This document shows positions 1 through 6,970 of a stretch of 64,000 nucleotides of DNA, piece after piece. The stretch covers positions 1 to 64,000 of the forward strand of contig NZ_PYAS01000016.1 of NCBI RefSeq assembly GCF_003014695.1. The letters run 5' to 3'. Source of the stretch: Dyadobacter jiangsuensis. Its GTDB lineage: Bacteria > Bacteroidota > Bacteroidia > Cytophagales > Spirosomataceae. The notes under the pieces are model-generated. The model was not told where the DNA came from and did no database searches. It was given only the letters and a program-made list of their open reading frames with translations. Made by a program: the position numbers and the translations under genes. How positions within the stretch are numbered: position 1 is the first letter of the stretch; every line of letters starts with the position of its first letter.

Positions 1-95
1 TGGTCAATTTGCTCCGAAACAAGGCGGTCAATTTCAGCCGGAACAGGTGGTCAGTTTAAACCGTATTGAGGTGGTCAATTTCACCGAATTTTCCA
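1..95. mobile_element. Terminal repeats of an IS21-family insertion sequence (partial)
   Basis: Four diverged copies of a 23-24 bp unit begin at 1, 25, 48 and 72, each opening with (t/c)ggtca(a/g)ttt. Such multiple terminal repeats are the transposase-binding sites of IS21-family elements. The end is probably the CA at 94-95, since IS21 elements end in 5'-TG...CA-3', and the ArdC-like reading frame breaks there. The transposase (IstA) and helper ATPase (IstB) would lie left of the window. The exact boundary and target duplication cannot be checked from one end. Confidence 0.7.
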
Positions 96-227
96 ACCTG
101 TGGTCTTATTCTCCGGGATTCTGAATGGCGCATCCATTCCGCCAGTCCACGGCTGTCTCCAAGGAGCGGTGCCTCGTTCTAGTTGTTCAATGATTTTGAA
201 TGTGATTTGCTCATAAAGGTCGGTCAA
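81..227 (-). pseudogene. ArdC-type antirestriction protein, N-terminal fragment cut by the IS
   Basis: From a TTG start at 227 the frame gives TDLYEQITFKIIEQLERG, then TAPWRQPW and FRIPENKTTG. This is the N-terminal pattern of ArdC/TraC-type proteins (ssDNA-binding domain, DUF1738), which protect incoming DNA from restriction. A GGAG sits 8 bases before the start, and the TTG overlaps the stop of the upstream DUF551 gene as TTGA, so translation was coupled. The frame leaves ArdC similarity near position 96 and stops at 81-83 inside the insertion sequence. The metalloprotease-like C-terminal half is absent from the window, so the protein is probably inactive. Confidence 0.7.
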
Positions 228-418
228 TTTTTATTCTCCGGTAGTTTTGGTAGGGGATGCCAATGGGTGGGATGTATCACGTCCCCGAAATAATCAGTAT
301 TAATAATATCTCCGCCATGAAACATAGCTATACAAATTTTTTCACCTGAATAGGACGAATCGTTACAAAGGAATGTTCCGTCCTTGGGCGCTGTTGCGAT
401 GGGCTTCCATTCACTCAT
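224..418 (-). CDS. DUF551-family small phage protein
   Basis: A 64-residue protein opening WKPIATAPKDGT and ending with THWHPLPKLPEN, the two blocks that define the DUF551 family common in phages and prophages. The biochemical role of the family is unknown. The ATG overlaps the stop of the upstream HNH-like gene (ATGA) and is preceded by AGGAGA, so it belongs to the minus-strand operon running from 3754 down to the interrupted ArdC gene. Confidence 0.7.
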   Translation of the reverse strand: MSEWKPIATAPKDGTFLCNDSSYSGEKICIAMFHGGDIINTDYFGDVIHPTHWHPLPKLPENKN

Positions 419-765
419 ATAAATCTCCTCATTATCATATCATAGGGTGTGTCGTCATCGTTGTTTAGGTAGCATTCGTAGAATTGATCTGCAATACTCA
501 TAGCGTCGGTTATCCCGTAACCAGCGAGAAAAATCGTCTCATCACCAAAATCGTGGAGTTTCCGATGGATTTGGAAATCAAGCGGTATCGAGTAGCGGTC
601 AGGGCTTTTCAATGCTATGCCCCGTAATCCTGTATCCAGCAGGTGATGTGACTGAACCTGTCCCATCTTTCCCGTGCAAAGGCAGGGGAGGGTGCGAAGG
701 AATTTCAGAAAACCTTCGTCACCCTGTTTGACTTTCTTTTTCTTGGCTGGCTTAGGAAATAGCAA
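415..765 (-). CDS. HNH-like nuclease-fold phage protein
   Basis: A 116-residue protein with a basic N-terminus (KPAKKKKVK) and then LPCLCTGKMG, SHHLLDTG, SPDRYSIPL and HRKLHDFGDE. This is the order of blocks in small phage HNH/DUF968-like proteins, where the SHH histidines and the later HRKLHD form the metal and catalytic site. Only one clear CxC pair remains in the zinc-binding segment, so the zinc site may be degenerate. The start is TTG at 763-765 with GGGGA upstream; no better ATG exists. It lies among recombination genes, suggesting a role in DNA branch processing. Confidence 0.6.
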   Translation of the reverse strand: MLFPKPAKKKKVKQGDEGFLKFLRTLPCLCTGKMGQVQSHHLLDTGLRGIALKSPDRYSIPLDFQIHRKLHDFGDETIFLAGYGITDAMSIADQFYECYLNNDDDTPYDMIMRRFI

Positions 766-806
766 GGAACAGTCCCCAGTGGCTTATTGAGATGTAGATT
801 TGACCG

Positions 807-1199
807 TCAAGATCGTGGGTCATGAAACTGGTATCCGTAGTATGAGGGTGGATGGATTTTTATATTAAGAAAATCGGCAACAATTAGCGCTGCATCGATT
901 AGTTTACCGTATTGATCATCAGAGATGTGCTTAGATGATTTAACTCTGACATATGTATTTCCATTGTGAGTGTGTTCGGTAAACCCGAGAATTGGAATTT
1001 TAATATCGTCCTTCAAATCATCCGGATCAGCTCCATTGTGCTTACAGATAATATTGATAATTACGTGTAGGTACTTTTCCTGCTGACGGGTCTTCTTTTT
1101 CTTGGTGAACGAAACACCACTGCCAATGGGCGCATCCATGAGAGCAGACATCGCGTTTTTTCTGACTTGCTCATTGGCAATGATGAATGTTTGTTCCAT
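807..1199 (-). CDS. ninB: NinB-like recombination protein
   Basis: A 130-residue protein matching the NinB family of lambdoid phages: N-terminal FIIANEQVRKNAMSAL, a KKKKTRQQEKYLHVIIN helix and a C-terminal PPSYYGYQ. In phage lambda NinB (Orf) binds single-stranded DNA and SSB and can replace RecFOR in loading recombinase. Its start overlaps the stop of the exonuclease gene by one base, and the same operon encodes SSB and a Rad52-like annealase, which fits a recombination-mediator role. Confidence 0.75.
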   Translation of the reverse strand: MEQTFIIANEQVRKNAMSALMDAPIGSGVSFTKKKKTRQQEKYLHVIINIICKHNGADPDDLKDDIKIPILGFTEHTHNGNTYVRVKSSKHISDDQYGKLIDAALIVADFLNIKIHPPSYYGYQFHDPRS

Positions 1200-1858
1200 T
1201 ATGCGGCGTAAACCATTCGTTTGTGTAGCATACGCACCTTGGTAACATCCTCGGAACAGTACTTTCCAATTTCCAGATGCTTACCATCTTGCCACATTTG
1301 ATAGACCATTGATCCGTCAACTTCACCCTTTTCACCCAATCCGAAAGCTTTTAACAGCTTATCGAGTGAGCAATAGTTCTTTACATCCCATTGCGTCATG
1401 GTGTCATAAGGGTTTTTGTCCCAAGGACGACCATCAAACGGGATCGTGCCGTAAGGTTTAATACCCAAGATCATTGATCGTTTTTTAAGCATTGGTAGGT
1501 CAAACCCAACTATATTATGACCGACAAAAGTCGTAGAACCAGTATATCCGTTAATTTTCCCATTTTCTTCAAGATAGGAATAGAATTGGCTCAATATCTC
1601 AACTTCTTTATCGACGGTTTCTGCATGAAAATTCACTGGATCATTATCATCAATCGCAACACTGATACTTACAACATGGCCGTATGCTCCATCAAATGAG
1701 GTCTTCAACACCTCTCCTTCAAGAGCTTCGGCGATATATGCTTCAATCTTTTCAGGGTCTTTGTAGTTGGAAGGTGCTTTCACACCCTCCTTGATATGAT
1801 CTACAATTGATGGATCTTGCGCTGGGATTGTTTCAATGTCTAAATAAACGGTCTTCAT
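1199..1858 (-). CDS. PolB-like 3'-5' exonuclease
   Basis: About 219 residues. The N-terminus MKTVYLDIETIP holds the DxE exonuclease I motif; GHNIVGFDLPML is the ExoII region (NxxxFD) and YCSEDV near the C-terminus the ExoIII region, so the DEDD catalytic acids are present. This matches the predicted exonucleases related to the PolB proofreading domain (PF10108 type). I chose the start at 1858 because its ATG overlaps the SSB stop as ATGA and GGGAG lies upstream; a longer frame to 1909 would run inside ssb. In this operon it probably resects DNA ends for Rad52-like annealing. Confidence 0.75.
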   Translation of the reverse strand: MKTVYLDIETIPAQDPSIVDHIKEGVKAPSNYKDPEKIEAYIAEALEGEVLKTSFDGAYGHVVSISVAIDDNDPVNFHAETVDKEVEILSQFYSYLEENGKINGYTGSTTFVGHNIVGFDLPMLKKRSMILGIKPYGTIPFDGRPWDKNPYDTMTQWDVKNYCSLDKLLKAFGLGEKGEVDGSMVYQMWQDGKHLEIGKYCSEDVTKVRMLHKRMVYAA

Positions 1859-2367
1859 GCCACCGCTCCCAAAATCATTGTGATTGGAACAATAAGTGCG
1901 GAAACCCAAGCAAACGGAATCTCATCGTCTAAATCATTAGCGAAGCTTCCTCCAGTTGAGTAGCTGCTTCCGTTTGAAGCTTGTGCGTATTCCGTGCCAT
2001 TACCAGACTGTCCGTCAGGCTTGCCATCAAGCAATACGATCTCACCGTTATATGGCTTCAGGACAACTTCGGTTGTGTATTTGTCAACACCGTTATTGTC
2101 AGTCCATTTACGGGTTTGCAACTGGCCCTCAATGTAAACCTTCGAGCCTTTCTTGACGTAGCGTTCAACGATTCCGACAAGAGCATCATTGGTAATTGCG
2201 ATGTTGTGCCATTCAGTTTTGGACTTACGCTCACCTGTGGCTTTATCTTTCCAGCTTTCGGACGTCGCGATGGAGAAACTAGCAAAACGAGAACCGGATT
2301 GCGCTGTTCGGATTTCGGGATCTTTCCCGACATTGCCGACGATGATTACTTTGTTAACAGAGGACAT
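1855..2367 (-). CDS. ssb: Single-stranded DNA-binding protein with hydrophobic C-terminal extension
   Basis: The OB fold is clear: NKVIIVGNVGKDPEIR at the N-terminus, then SFSIATSESWKD, KTEWHNIAI and VYIEGQLQTRKW. A Gly/Ser/Asn linker leads to the acidic tip LDDEIPF near residue 152. In ordinary SSB proteins that tip is the last residues and recruits RecO, PriA, Exo I and others. Here it is followed by about 18 mostly hydrophobic residues (AWVSALIVPITMILGAVA), long enough to span a membrane. The extension overlaps the start of the exonuclease gene by only four bases, so it is not an overlapping-gene by-product. Confidence 0.9.
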   Translation of the reverse strand: MSSVNKVIIVGNVGKDPEIRTAQSGSRFASFSIATSESWKDKATGERKSKTEWHNIAITNDALVGIVERYVKKGSKVYIEGQLQTRKWTDNNGVDKYTTEVVLKPYNGEIVLLDGKPDGQSGNGTEYAQASNGSSYSTGGSFANDLDDEIPFAWVSALIVPITMILGAVA

Positions 2368-2371
2368 TTAC

Positions 2372-2626
2372 TTACTCCAATCCGATAGCTGACTTGTACA
2401 TTTCAAGAATTTCTTCCTGTTCCTGACGCTTCTGGCGATCCATTTTGCGAAGCTTCACAATCTGGCGCATGATCTTTGTTTCAAAGCCAGCAGATTTTGC
2501 TTCTGCGTAAACATCTCTGATGTCATCGGCCAGACCTGCTTTTTCTTCTTCCAGTCTTTCCACGCGCTCAATTAGCTGGATTAGACGTTCTCCGGCAACG
2601 CCGCCGATATTAGTTGGTTGGGTCAA
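2372..2626 (-). CDS. GapR-like (DUF2312) nucleoid-associated protein
   Basis: An 84-residue, strongly helical protein containing LIQLIERVERLEEEKAGLAD and IRDVYAEAKSAGFETKIMRQIVKLRKMD, the hallmark blocks of DUF2312. The characterised member, Caulobacter GapR, binds overtwisted AT-rich DNA ahead of replication forks and stimulates topoisomerases. The family is essentially alphaproteobacterial and found in phages of that class, making this a strong host-lineage marker. The start is TTG with AGGAGA seven bases upstream; it overlaps the Rad52-like gene by 17 bases. Confidence 0.85.
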   Translation of the reverse strand: MTQPTNIGGVAGERLIQLIERVERLEEEKAGLADDIRDVYAEAKSAGFETKIMRQIVKLRKMDRQKRQEQEEILEMYKSAIGLE

Positions 2627-3290
2627 TTGTATTCTCCTGTGGTGGTTGTAGTTGGTTTATTCTTTCCTTGGCAGTTTTCAGAATTTCCTGCCATGCGGCT
2701 GCATCATTTGCTTTTTCACATTCAACTTGCGCGGCAGCATTTAATTTTCTAACCGTTGCGGCGTCCTTAGCACTATTAATCTCTTTGATGATGAACGCCA
2801 TGCGTTCAGCAGTGATTGGTTCCGGTTCCGGTGGGCCGGGATCAATCTTACTGCCCGGCAGGCATTTTTGAAGACGATCGTACTCGGCTTTCGGGATGGC
2901 GTAGGAATTTCCACGCTGTTCGAGATTAACCCATACTGAATCTATGTCATACAGATAACGACCAACTCCCCACTTTACAGCAGCTCGTTTGAATGCGTCC
3001 GATATGCGACCCTTCTCAGCTTCAACCGCAGTATCGCCAGCGCCGTCAGCTTTTTCAATCCACTCGCCATCAATGCGAATTGAAAGATAGCAAATGGCAG
3101 TATTCCCGTAGTATTCGTAACGATCTTTCCAGTTTTCAGGGCCAAGAACTTTGTCCAGACGTTTCATGACATCCCGAGCATCAATGTACGCGAGCGCCAT
3201 GCCCTTGTCTTTGCTTTTCGTTGTTGAACCGACACGCCACGATACAAGTGATGGGTCAAACGGTGCCGAGAGATCTTCTAAAATTGACAT
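2610..3290 (-). CDS. Rad52/Rad22-type single-strand annealing protein
   Basis: About 226 residues. The N-terminal two thirds carry the Rad52 family blocks: YIDARDVMKRLDKVLGPENW, a GDGA-like segment KADGAGDTAVEAEKGRISDAFKRAA and KWGVGRYLYD. Phage Rad52-like annealases pair complementary single strands and replace RecT/Beta. The C-terminal third is polar and ends with NQLQPPQENT, probably an interaction tail. It sits just upstream of GapR-like and SSB genes and with the exonuclease makes a plausible exonuclease/annealase/SSB recombination set. Confidence 0.85.
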   Translation of the reverse strand: MSILEDLSAPFDPSLVSWRVGSTTKSKDKGMALAYIDARDVMKRLDKVLGPENWKDRYEYYGNTAICYLSIRIDGEWIEKADGAGDTAVEAEKGRISDAFKRAAVKWGVGRYLYDIDSVWVNLEQRGNSYAIPKAEYDRLQKCLPGSKIDPGPPEPEPITAERMAFIIKEINSAKDAATVRKLNAAAQVECEKANDAAAWQEILKTAKERINQLQPPQENTIDPTN

Positions 3291-3485
3291 TTACATTTTT
3301 CCTTTCAACACGTAGCGGCCATTGATATATTCGATCTTACCTTCAACAACCAGTTCATCCACGGCCACCGGGACATGTTCTGGTAGACCGCTTTTTGCCA
3401 CCATCTCGTCGAGTGACATGGATGGAAAAATATGGATCAGGCGGTGTACAATACCATCTTTTGCGGCTTGCTGAGGCGTCGTCAT
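3291..3485 (-). CDS. Small hypothetical protein, possible winged-helix fold
   Basis: A 64-residue protein (MTTPQQAAKDG...) with a region MSLDEMVAKSGLPEHVPVAV followed by LVVEGKIEYINGRYVLKG. That is a helix-helix-hairpin pattern typical of winged-helix DNA-binding proteins, but no family is recognised. I use the ATG at 3485 rather than 3497 because it has GGAG six bases upstream and overlaps the preceding stop as ATGA. Second gene of the minus-strand early operon. Confidence 0.6.
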   Translation of the reverse strand: MTTPQQAAKDGIVHRLIHIFPSMSLDEMVAKSGLPEHVPVAVDELVVEGKIEYINGRYVLKGKM

Positions 3486-3754
3486 TTCGTTCTCCATACA
3501 CGGACGCCGAGAGCTTTACCCTTCTTTGCCTGACGGGTTAGGAATTGCTTTTTGGGGTGACGTCTCTGGTAAACGGCGGCATACCTCCATTCACGGACGT
3601 TTGGTACGAAGAAGCTTTCACTGACTTGAAGATCCGAAAGGGGTGAGGTTCTGACCGGCGCTTCGACCGGGGTGTATTTATCCCATGGGAATTTCTGCTC
3701 GCCGCCGGGGTGTGCATCCGGGATTGGTATCCCTTTTTCAATGCGGTATTTCAT
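3482..3754 (-). CDS. First gene of the recombination operon, hypothetical phage protein
   Basis: A 90-residue basic protein: KYRIEKGIPIPDAHP at the N-terminus, then SDLQVSESFFVP and a C-terminal KALGVRVWRTK. Small phage proteins with a starting YxIEKGxPxP and a 'SFFVP' block are common but functionally unknown. AAAGGAGA lies just upstream, and the promoter TTGACT-N17-TACGTT at 3779-3807 (minus) would give a short leader. As leader gene of an operon of recombination proteins it may be an early regulatory or DNA-binding protein. Confidence 0.65.
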   Translation of the reverse strand: MKYRIEKGIPIPDAHPGGEQKFPWDKYTPVEAPVRTSPLSDLQVSESFFVPNVREWRYAAVYQRRHPKKQFLTRQAKKGKALGVRVWRTK

Positions 3755-3875
3755 GCTGTCTCCTTTGTTGACTATTTGAACGTATCATCAACGGACGTAT
3801 CAGTCAACAACAAAATGCACAAAACTGAAATTATTTTCGATTGACAGTCAGCGCTTTGTAAGATACTGTCAATGA
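3755..3875. promoter_or_regulatory. Divergent promoter/operator region between recombination operon and rusA
   Basis: Minus-strand promoter: TTGACT (3802-3807), 17 bases, TACGTT (3779-3784). Plus-strand promoter: TTGACA (3841-3846), 17 bases, TACTGT (3864-3869). The first overlaps two direct copies of CGTATCA at 3781-3787 and 3796-3802, spaced 15 bp, plus an inverted pair TTGTTGACT/AGTCAACAA. The second is enclosed by the perfect 9-bp inverted repeat attgacagt (3840-3848)/actgtcaat (3865-3873). These look like repressor sites controlling an early switch; no repressor gene is in the window. Confidence 0.6.
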
Positions 3876-4217
3876 ATGATTATTATCCTGCCATTCCCGC
3901 CCAGCGTTAACTCCCTATTCGGCGGCGGGTCCAAACAGAAGCGTTTCCCATCAAAGAAATACAAGGCATGGAAAGCGGCCTGCCCACAGTTGGAAGCCGC
4001 AGGAATTTCAACGCCCGTACACATTCATTACACTTTCGCATGGCCGTGCCGCCGTAAACGGGACGGGCAATCGTACTTCAAAGCAGTGACTGATTATCTG
4101 GTGAGCCAGGGTGTAATTGCCGACGACAACTACGAAATTGTTGACAGCGAATCATGGGATCATGTAGGAGTGGACAAAACGAACCCACGTGTAGAGATCA
4201 GGATTACGAACAAATGA
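3876..4217 (+). CDS. rusA: RusA-family Holliday junction resolvase
   Basis: A 113-residue protein opening MIIILPFPPSVNSLF, the standard RusA start (PPSxNxLW-like). The acidic catalytic region is present as KRDGQSYFKAVTDYLV and GVIADDNYEIVD, supplying the conserved aspartates. RusA dimers cut four-way junctions in symmetric fashion during phage recombination and replication. No Shine-Dalgarno site is visible, and the -10 box ends only six bases before the ATG, so the message may be leaderless. Divergent to the recombination operon. Confidence 0.85.
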   Translation: MIIILPFPPSVNSLFGGGSKQKRFPSKKYKAWKAACPQLEAAGISTPVHIHYTFAWPCRRKRDGQSYFKAVTDYLVSQGVIADDNYEIVDSESWDHVGVDKTNPRVEIRITNK

Positions 4218-4405
4218 CCACGAAAGAAATAAAATACCACGATGCACGCAGAAATGAAGTGAAGCGTAACAATACCCGCCAGCGCCGCAAGCAGCCATTC
4301 CCTAAGATATATGCCAATGAGAAGGAAGATTACGAGCTGTATGAGACTGAAGAAGAGCAAATTAACGCTTTAAGGGTGGATCTAGGGTCTAGTAGCACCT
4401 TTTGA
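4214..4405 (+). CDS. Small basic/acidic hypothetical protein coupled to rusA
   Basis: A 63-residue protein with a basic first half (ARRNEVKRNNTRQRRKQPFP) and an acidic second half (NEKEDYELYETEEEQ). I take the ATG at 4214 because it overlaps the rusA stop as ATGA; a longer frame from 4154 would lie inside rusA. No family recognised. It ends the rusA transcription unit before an AT-rich gap of about 135 bases. Confidence 0.5.
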   Translation: MTTKEIKYHDARRNEVKRNNTRQRRKQPFPKIYANEKEDYELYETEEEQINALRVDLGSSSTF

Positions 4406-4540
4406 TTAGTGTCATTTGGCACTTTCCGGTTGATAAGAAATATTTTGATACAAGCTATCAAATTACTAATATCCGCCGCTTGAAGCTGTTTTCGAGTATA
4501 ATAAATACAGTATCGCTTTTCTAATAAATGTAATTTTTTC

Positions 4541-4924
4541 ATGTGGAGAGAAAATTTACCAGATCAATGCCCTCCTTTAAATGCGTGCAATATTGAAGAA
4601 ACCGTTTACAGGATAACCGCCGATAGAACATTAGCTGAGGAAGATTTCATCCCAATAGCTCGTTTGAAGCCAGAGAATAAGAGGTATAAAGATTTATGCA
4701 TAGCGCACGCGGTTTCCTTTTTTGATAGCTACGACAACGCCAGAGCTGCTTTTGCTAGAGCGCGAGAGAGAAATAAAATCCTTGGTAACTATATTGTGCA
4801 GTTGAGTGTCAACCATGCTCACGGTGTATCTGAGTATGAAGATGAATCGGGGCATCACAGCTTTTGGTTTTACAGGGATTTTACGATTGATCAGCTGGAA
4901 GTATTAGATTTGCAAGAATGTTAG
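4541..4924 (+). CDS. Unknown protein, first gene of a two-gene accessory cassette
   Basis: A 127-residue soluble protein with no signal peptide or membrane segment. It contains EEDFIPIARLKPENK, a helical stretch SFFDSYDNARAAFARARERNK and a histidine-rich HAHGVSEYEDESGHHSFWFYRDF. I do not recognise a family with certainty. Its stop lies inside the start of the next gene, so the two are co-translated. The DNA is richer in A and T than the neighbouring phage genes and the upstream 135 bases are AT-rich, typical of an acquired moron with its own promoter. Confidence 0.65.
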   Translation: MWRENLPDQCPPLNACNIEETVYRITADRTLAEEDFIPIARLKPENKRYKDLCIAHAVSFFDSYDNARAAFARARERNKILGNYIVQLSVNHAHGVSEYEDESGHHSFWFYRDFTIDQLEVLDLQEC

Positions 4925-6099
4925 AAGATATCGACGAAAAATATAGGCTAGAAAAGCTTTACCCATCTCTGACCGTTTTGGAGGTTTTGGACTTCATCGA
5001 TTTCCCAATTCTCACCGTTGAGAGCGATGAGGGTGGCAACAAGTACCTAAGTTACTTGGTTTCCATGAGCGAGGAGGAGGAGTTGAGAGCAATACTTCAA
5101 GTTAGTTCAGATCGCCTGAATGACGTAAAATCGGGGAATCTCTCAATTCATGACGCCTTTCATAAAGCGGAAAGCAATTCTGTGTTCATCGCAACCTTTA
5201 ACCTCGACAACGGGGATGACACTGCCGCATTTTTAGTGCCGTCTTACTACTTCAACAATCTGGGAATGATCAACCCAGGCTATGCTGTATCCATAAAAGT
5301 TCAGCCTGCTGTGGTTAATCCACACGAGTTAGTTGGGTTTGCGATCAGAAAAAACAAGGTTGTCCTTGATATTTATTTGCAGAGCCGAAATCTTGTTCAA
5401 AATGTCAAACCCTATGCCATTTTTAATGTCGTCACTCCCATCGTAAATATTATCAAAACCTTCCTTTCGATTGATGGCAGGAATCAAGACAAATATCTCG
5501 CTTTTTCTAATTTGCGTGCGGCTTCACTCGGGGTGACGATTGAAGTCAATGTTAGTCGAGATTTATTCCTTGAAAGAGAGACACGGGAAATTTCCCTCTT
5601 AATCAGCTTATTAAACTCCAGCACAAAAGAAGACTTGGAATACGTTATAGGCAGAACCAGATCCGATTCGCACTGGAAGAGCTTTGCCACGATTGTTAAC
5701 GCTGTAATAAAAAACGATGCAACGCTGAATGCAAGCTATGCAAATCCAATAACCGGGGAGTTCCGATCAACGGTTCTCGGCGTTGAAAGGGCTGCAATTT
5801 TGAGCCAAATCTTACAAGAGCAATTTGATGTTATTGAAGACATCGAGATAATAGAGGGGTCATTTCTTGAGATTGATATTGATGCAGCTGAGCCATCCTT
5901 CAAGGTCTGGAATATGGAGGATAATTCTGTCGTGAAGGGGCGGATTAATGCTGATATAGTGGAAGTCATCAAAGGTGACCACATCAATATTGGTACCGAT
6001 ATTTATAGGTTTGATATAAAGGTCGTTTATACTCCACAGACGACAACTAAAAAAGAAAGCACCAAATACTTCCTCCTTTCTTATCAGACCGTACCTTGA
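4918..6099 (+). CDS. DUF6575-like protein, second gene of the accessory cassette
   Basis: A 393-residue protein. The N-terminus (VLDFIDFPILTVESDEGGNKYLSYLVS) resembles DUF6575-type proteins, which are poorly characterised; this match is from memory and tentative. The middle contains SNLRAASLGVTIEVNVSRDLF, and the C-terminal 100 residues (EGSFLEIDIDAAEPSFKVW to FDIKVVYTP) look like a small beta domain. No catalytic motif or membrane segment is apparent. Together with the 127-residue partner it may be a phage-borne defence or superinfection-exclusion pair, which is inference from the position and two-gene coupling. Confidence 0.6.
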   Translation: MLEDIDEKYRLEKLYPSLTVLEVLDFIDFPILTVESDEGGNKYLSYLVSMSEEEELRAILQVSSDRLNDVKSGNLSIHDAFHKAESNSVFIATFNLDNGDDTAAFLVPSYYFNNLGMINPGYAVSIKVQPAVVNPHELVGFAIRKNKVVLDIYLQSRNLVQNVKPYAIFNVVTPIVNIIKTFLSIDGRNQDKYLAFSNLRAASLGVTIEVNVSRDLFLERETREISLLISLLNSSTKEDLEYVIGRTRSDSHWKSFATIVNAVIKNDATLNASYANPITGEFRSTVLGVERAAILSQILQEQFDVIEDIEIIEGSFLEIDIDAAEPSFKVWNMEDNSVVKGRINADIVEVIKGDHINIGTDIYRFDIKVVYTPQTTTKKESTKYFLLSYQTVP

Positions 6100-6115
6100 C
6101 GGACTCATTTAGGTA

Positions 6116-6204
6116 TTGACATTCTTATCTCGTAGGATAAAGTGATGATGGGGCAGCCGGGCACGGTGTCCTGTTTCATCCTTCGCCGGATAGGACAGCC
6201 CCAC
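6116..6204 (+). promoter_or_regulatory. Candidate promoter and structured leader before the replication genes
   Basis: TTGACA lies at 6116-6121, with GATAAA 15 bases on as a possible -10 box. Downstream, ggggc and gcccc (about 6151 and 6200) flank an inner inverted pair gtcct/aggac, so the leader can fold into a long stem with a large apical loop. There is no uridine tract, so it is not a simple terminator. The start codon at 6238 follows GGAGAA about 30 bases on. Confidence 0.35.
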
Positions 6205-6237
6205 TTTCCTCAGGCGAAGAAGGCGGAGAACACATGA

Positions 6238-6621
6238 ATGTCTTTCGAGAAATTTTATTCACTCTATCCCCGACGCGTCAACAAAGCGCAGGCGCTGAAA
6301 GCCTATACCAAGGCAATCAAGCAGGGGGCAACCGATGAACAACTTATCAACGGTGCTATCGAATATCAGCAATGGTGTGACCGTAACGGCACAGCCCGAG
6401 AATATATCTGCCACCCTGCAACATGGCTTAATCAAAGCCGGTGGGAAAATGACTACCGAGCAGATGATCGAAGCAAGCAAGCCGAGGGAAACAGCAATCA
6501 GCCTAGAAAGAGCGGAATCCGCAATGCAATGGCTTCGGCAATTAAAGTCATCCAGAAAGATCGTAGCGAAACACGGCTGGAAGTCGGATATGACGGGGAT
6601 GGAAACTACTTACCATTCTAG
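6238..6621 (+). CDS. Phage replication-associated protein
   Basis: A 127-residue protein with FEKFYSLYPRRVNKAQALKA near the N-terminus and EYICHPATWLNQSRWEND at about 55-72. These two blocks occur at the C-terminal end of many phage replication initiator or primosome-loading proteins, after a winged-helix domain that is missing here. It may therefore be the separate C-terminal module of a split replication protein. The C-terminal part is polar and low in hydrophobics. GGAGA precedes the ATG. Confidence 0.6.
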   Translation: MSFEKFYSLYPRRVNKAQALKAYTKAIKQGATDEQLINGAIEYQQWCDRNGTAREYICHPATWLNQSRWENDYRADDRSKQAEGNSNQPRKSGIRNAMASAIKVIQKDRSETRLEVGYDGDGNYLPF

Positions 6622-6970
6622 TTACACCATGCCGGAAGGGATGACGCATGAAAGCGTTGTCCGTGGCCTTATCGAGCTGATACGACCATGCTCCCCAACT
6701 GTGACAAGGTATTTTGTGGCATTGCAGGCATTCAAGCCATTTTTCGAGGCAGACGCAAAGAACCCAGATACTGACCGAAACGATATGGTTTATGAAATGC
6801 TGTATCGTGACATCAAGGATATGCCAGAAGTAGCTGTGGTTTTGGCGTTGGATGATTTACGAAAGGGTCCGGGCAAGTGGTTTCCGCTTGATGAAATCCT
6901 TCCAGCGGTATCTGAATACCGAGATATTATTTACAACGCACTAGACTTTTTTCAAGGAGATAAGGAATGA
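6590..6970 (+). CDS. Hypothetical phage protein with uncertain start
   Basis: The secure part is GMTHESVVRGLIELIRPCSP, YFVALQAFKPFFEADAKN and KGPGKWFPLDEILPAVSEY, a soluble helical protein of unknown function. The frame is open back to 6335 and reads like protein from 6449 (MTTEQMIEASKPRET), but that would overlap the upstream gene by 173 bases. I use the ATG at 6590, which has GGAAG upstream and a modest overlap. It lies between replication-associated genes and overlaps the next start by four bases (ATGA). Confidence 0.5.
   Translation: MTGMETTYHSSYTMPEGMTHESVVRGLIELIRPCSPTVTRYFVALQAFKPFFEADAKNPDTDRNDMVYEMLYRDIKDMPEVAVVLALDDLRKGPGKWFPLDEILPAVSEYRDIIYNALDFFQGDKE

Noticed and set aside
1956-2392. 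Overlapping long frames on the plus strand within ssb
   Set aside because: They run antisense to a clear ssb gene and show no protein family pattern.
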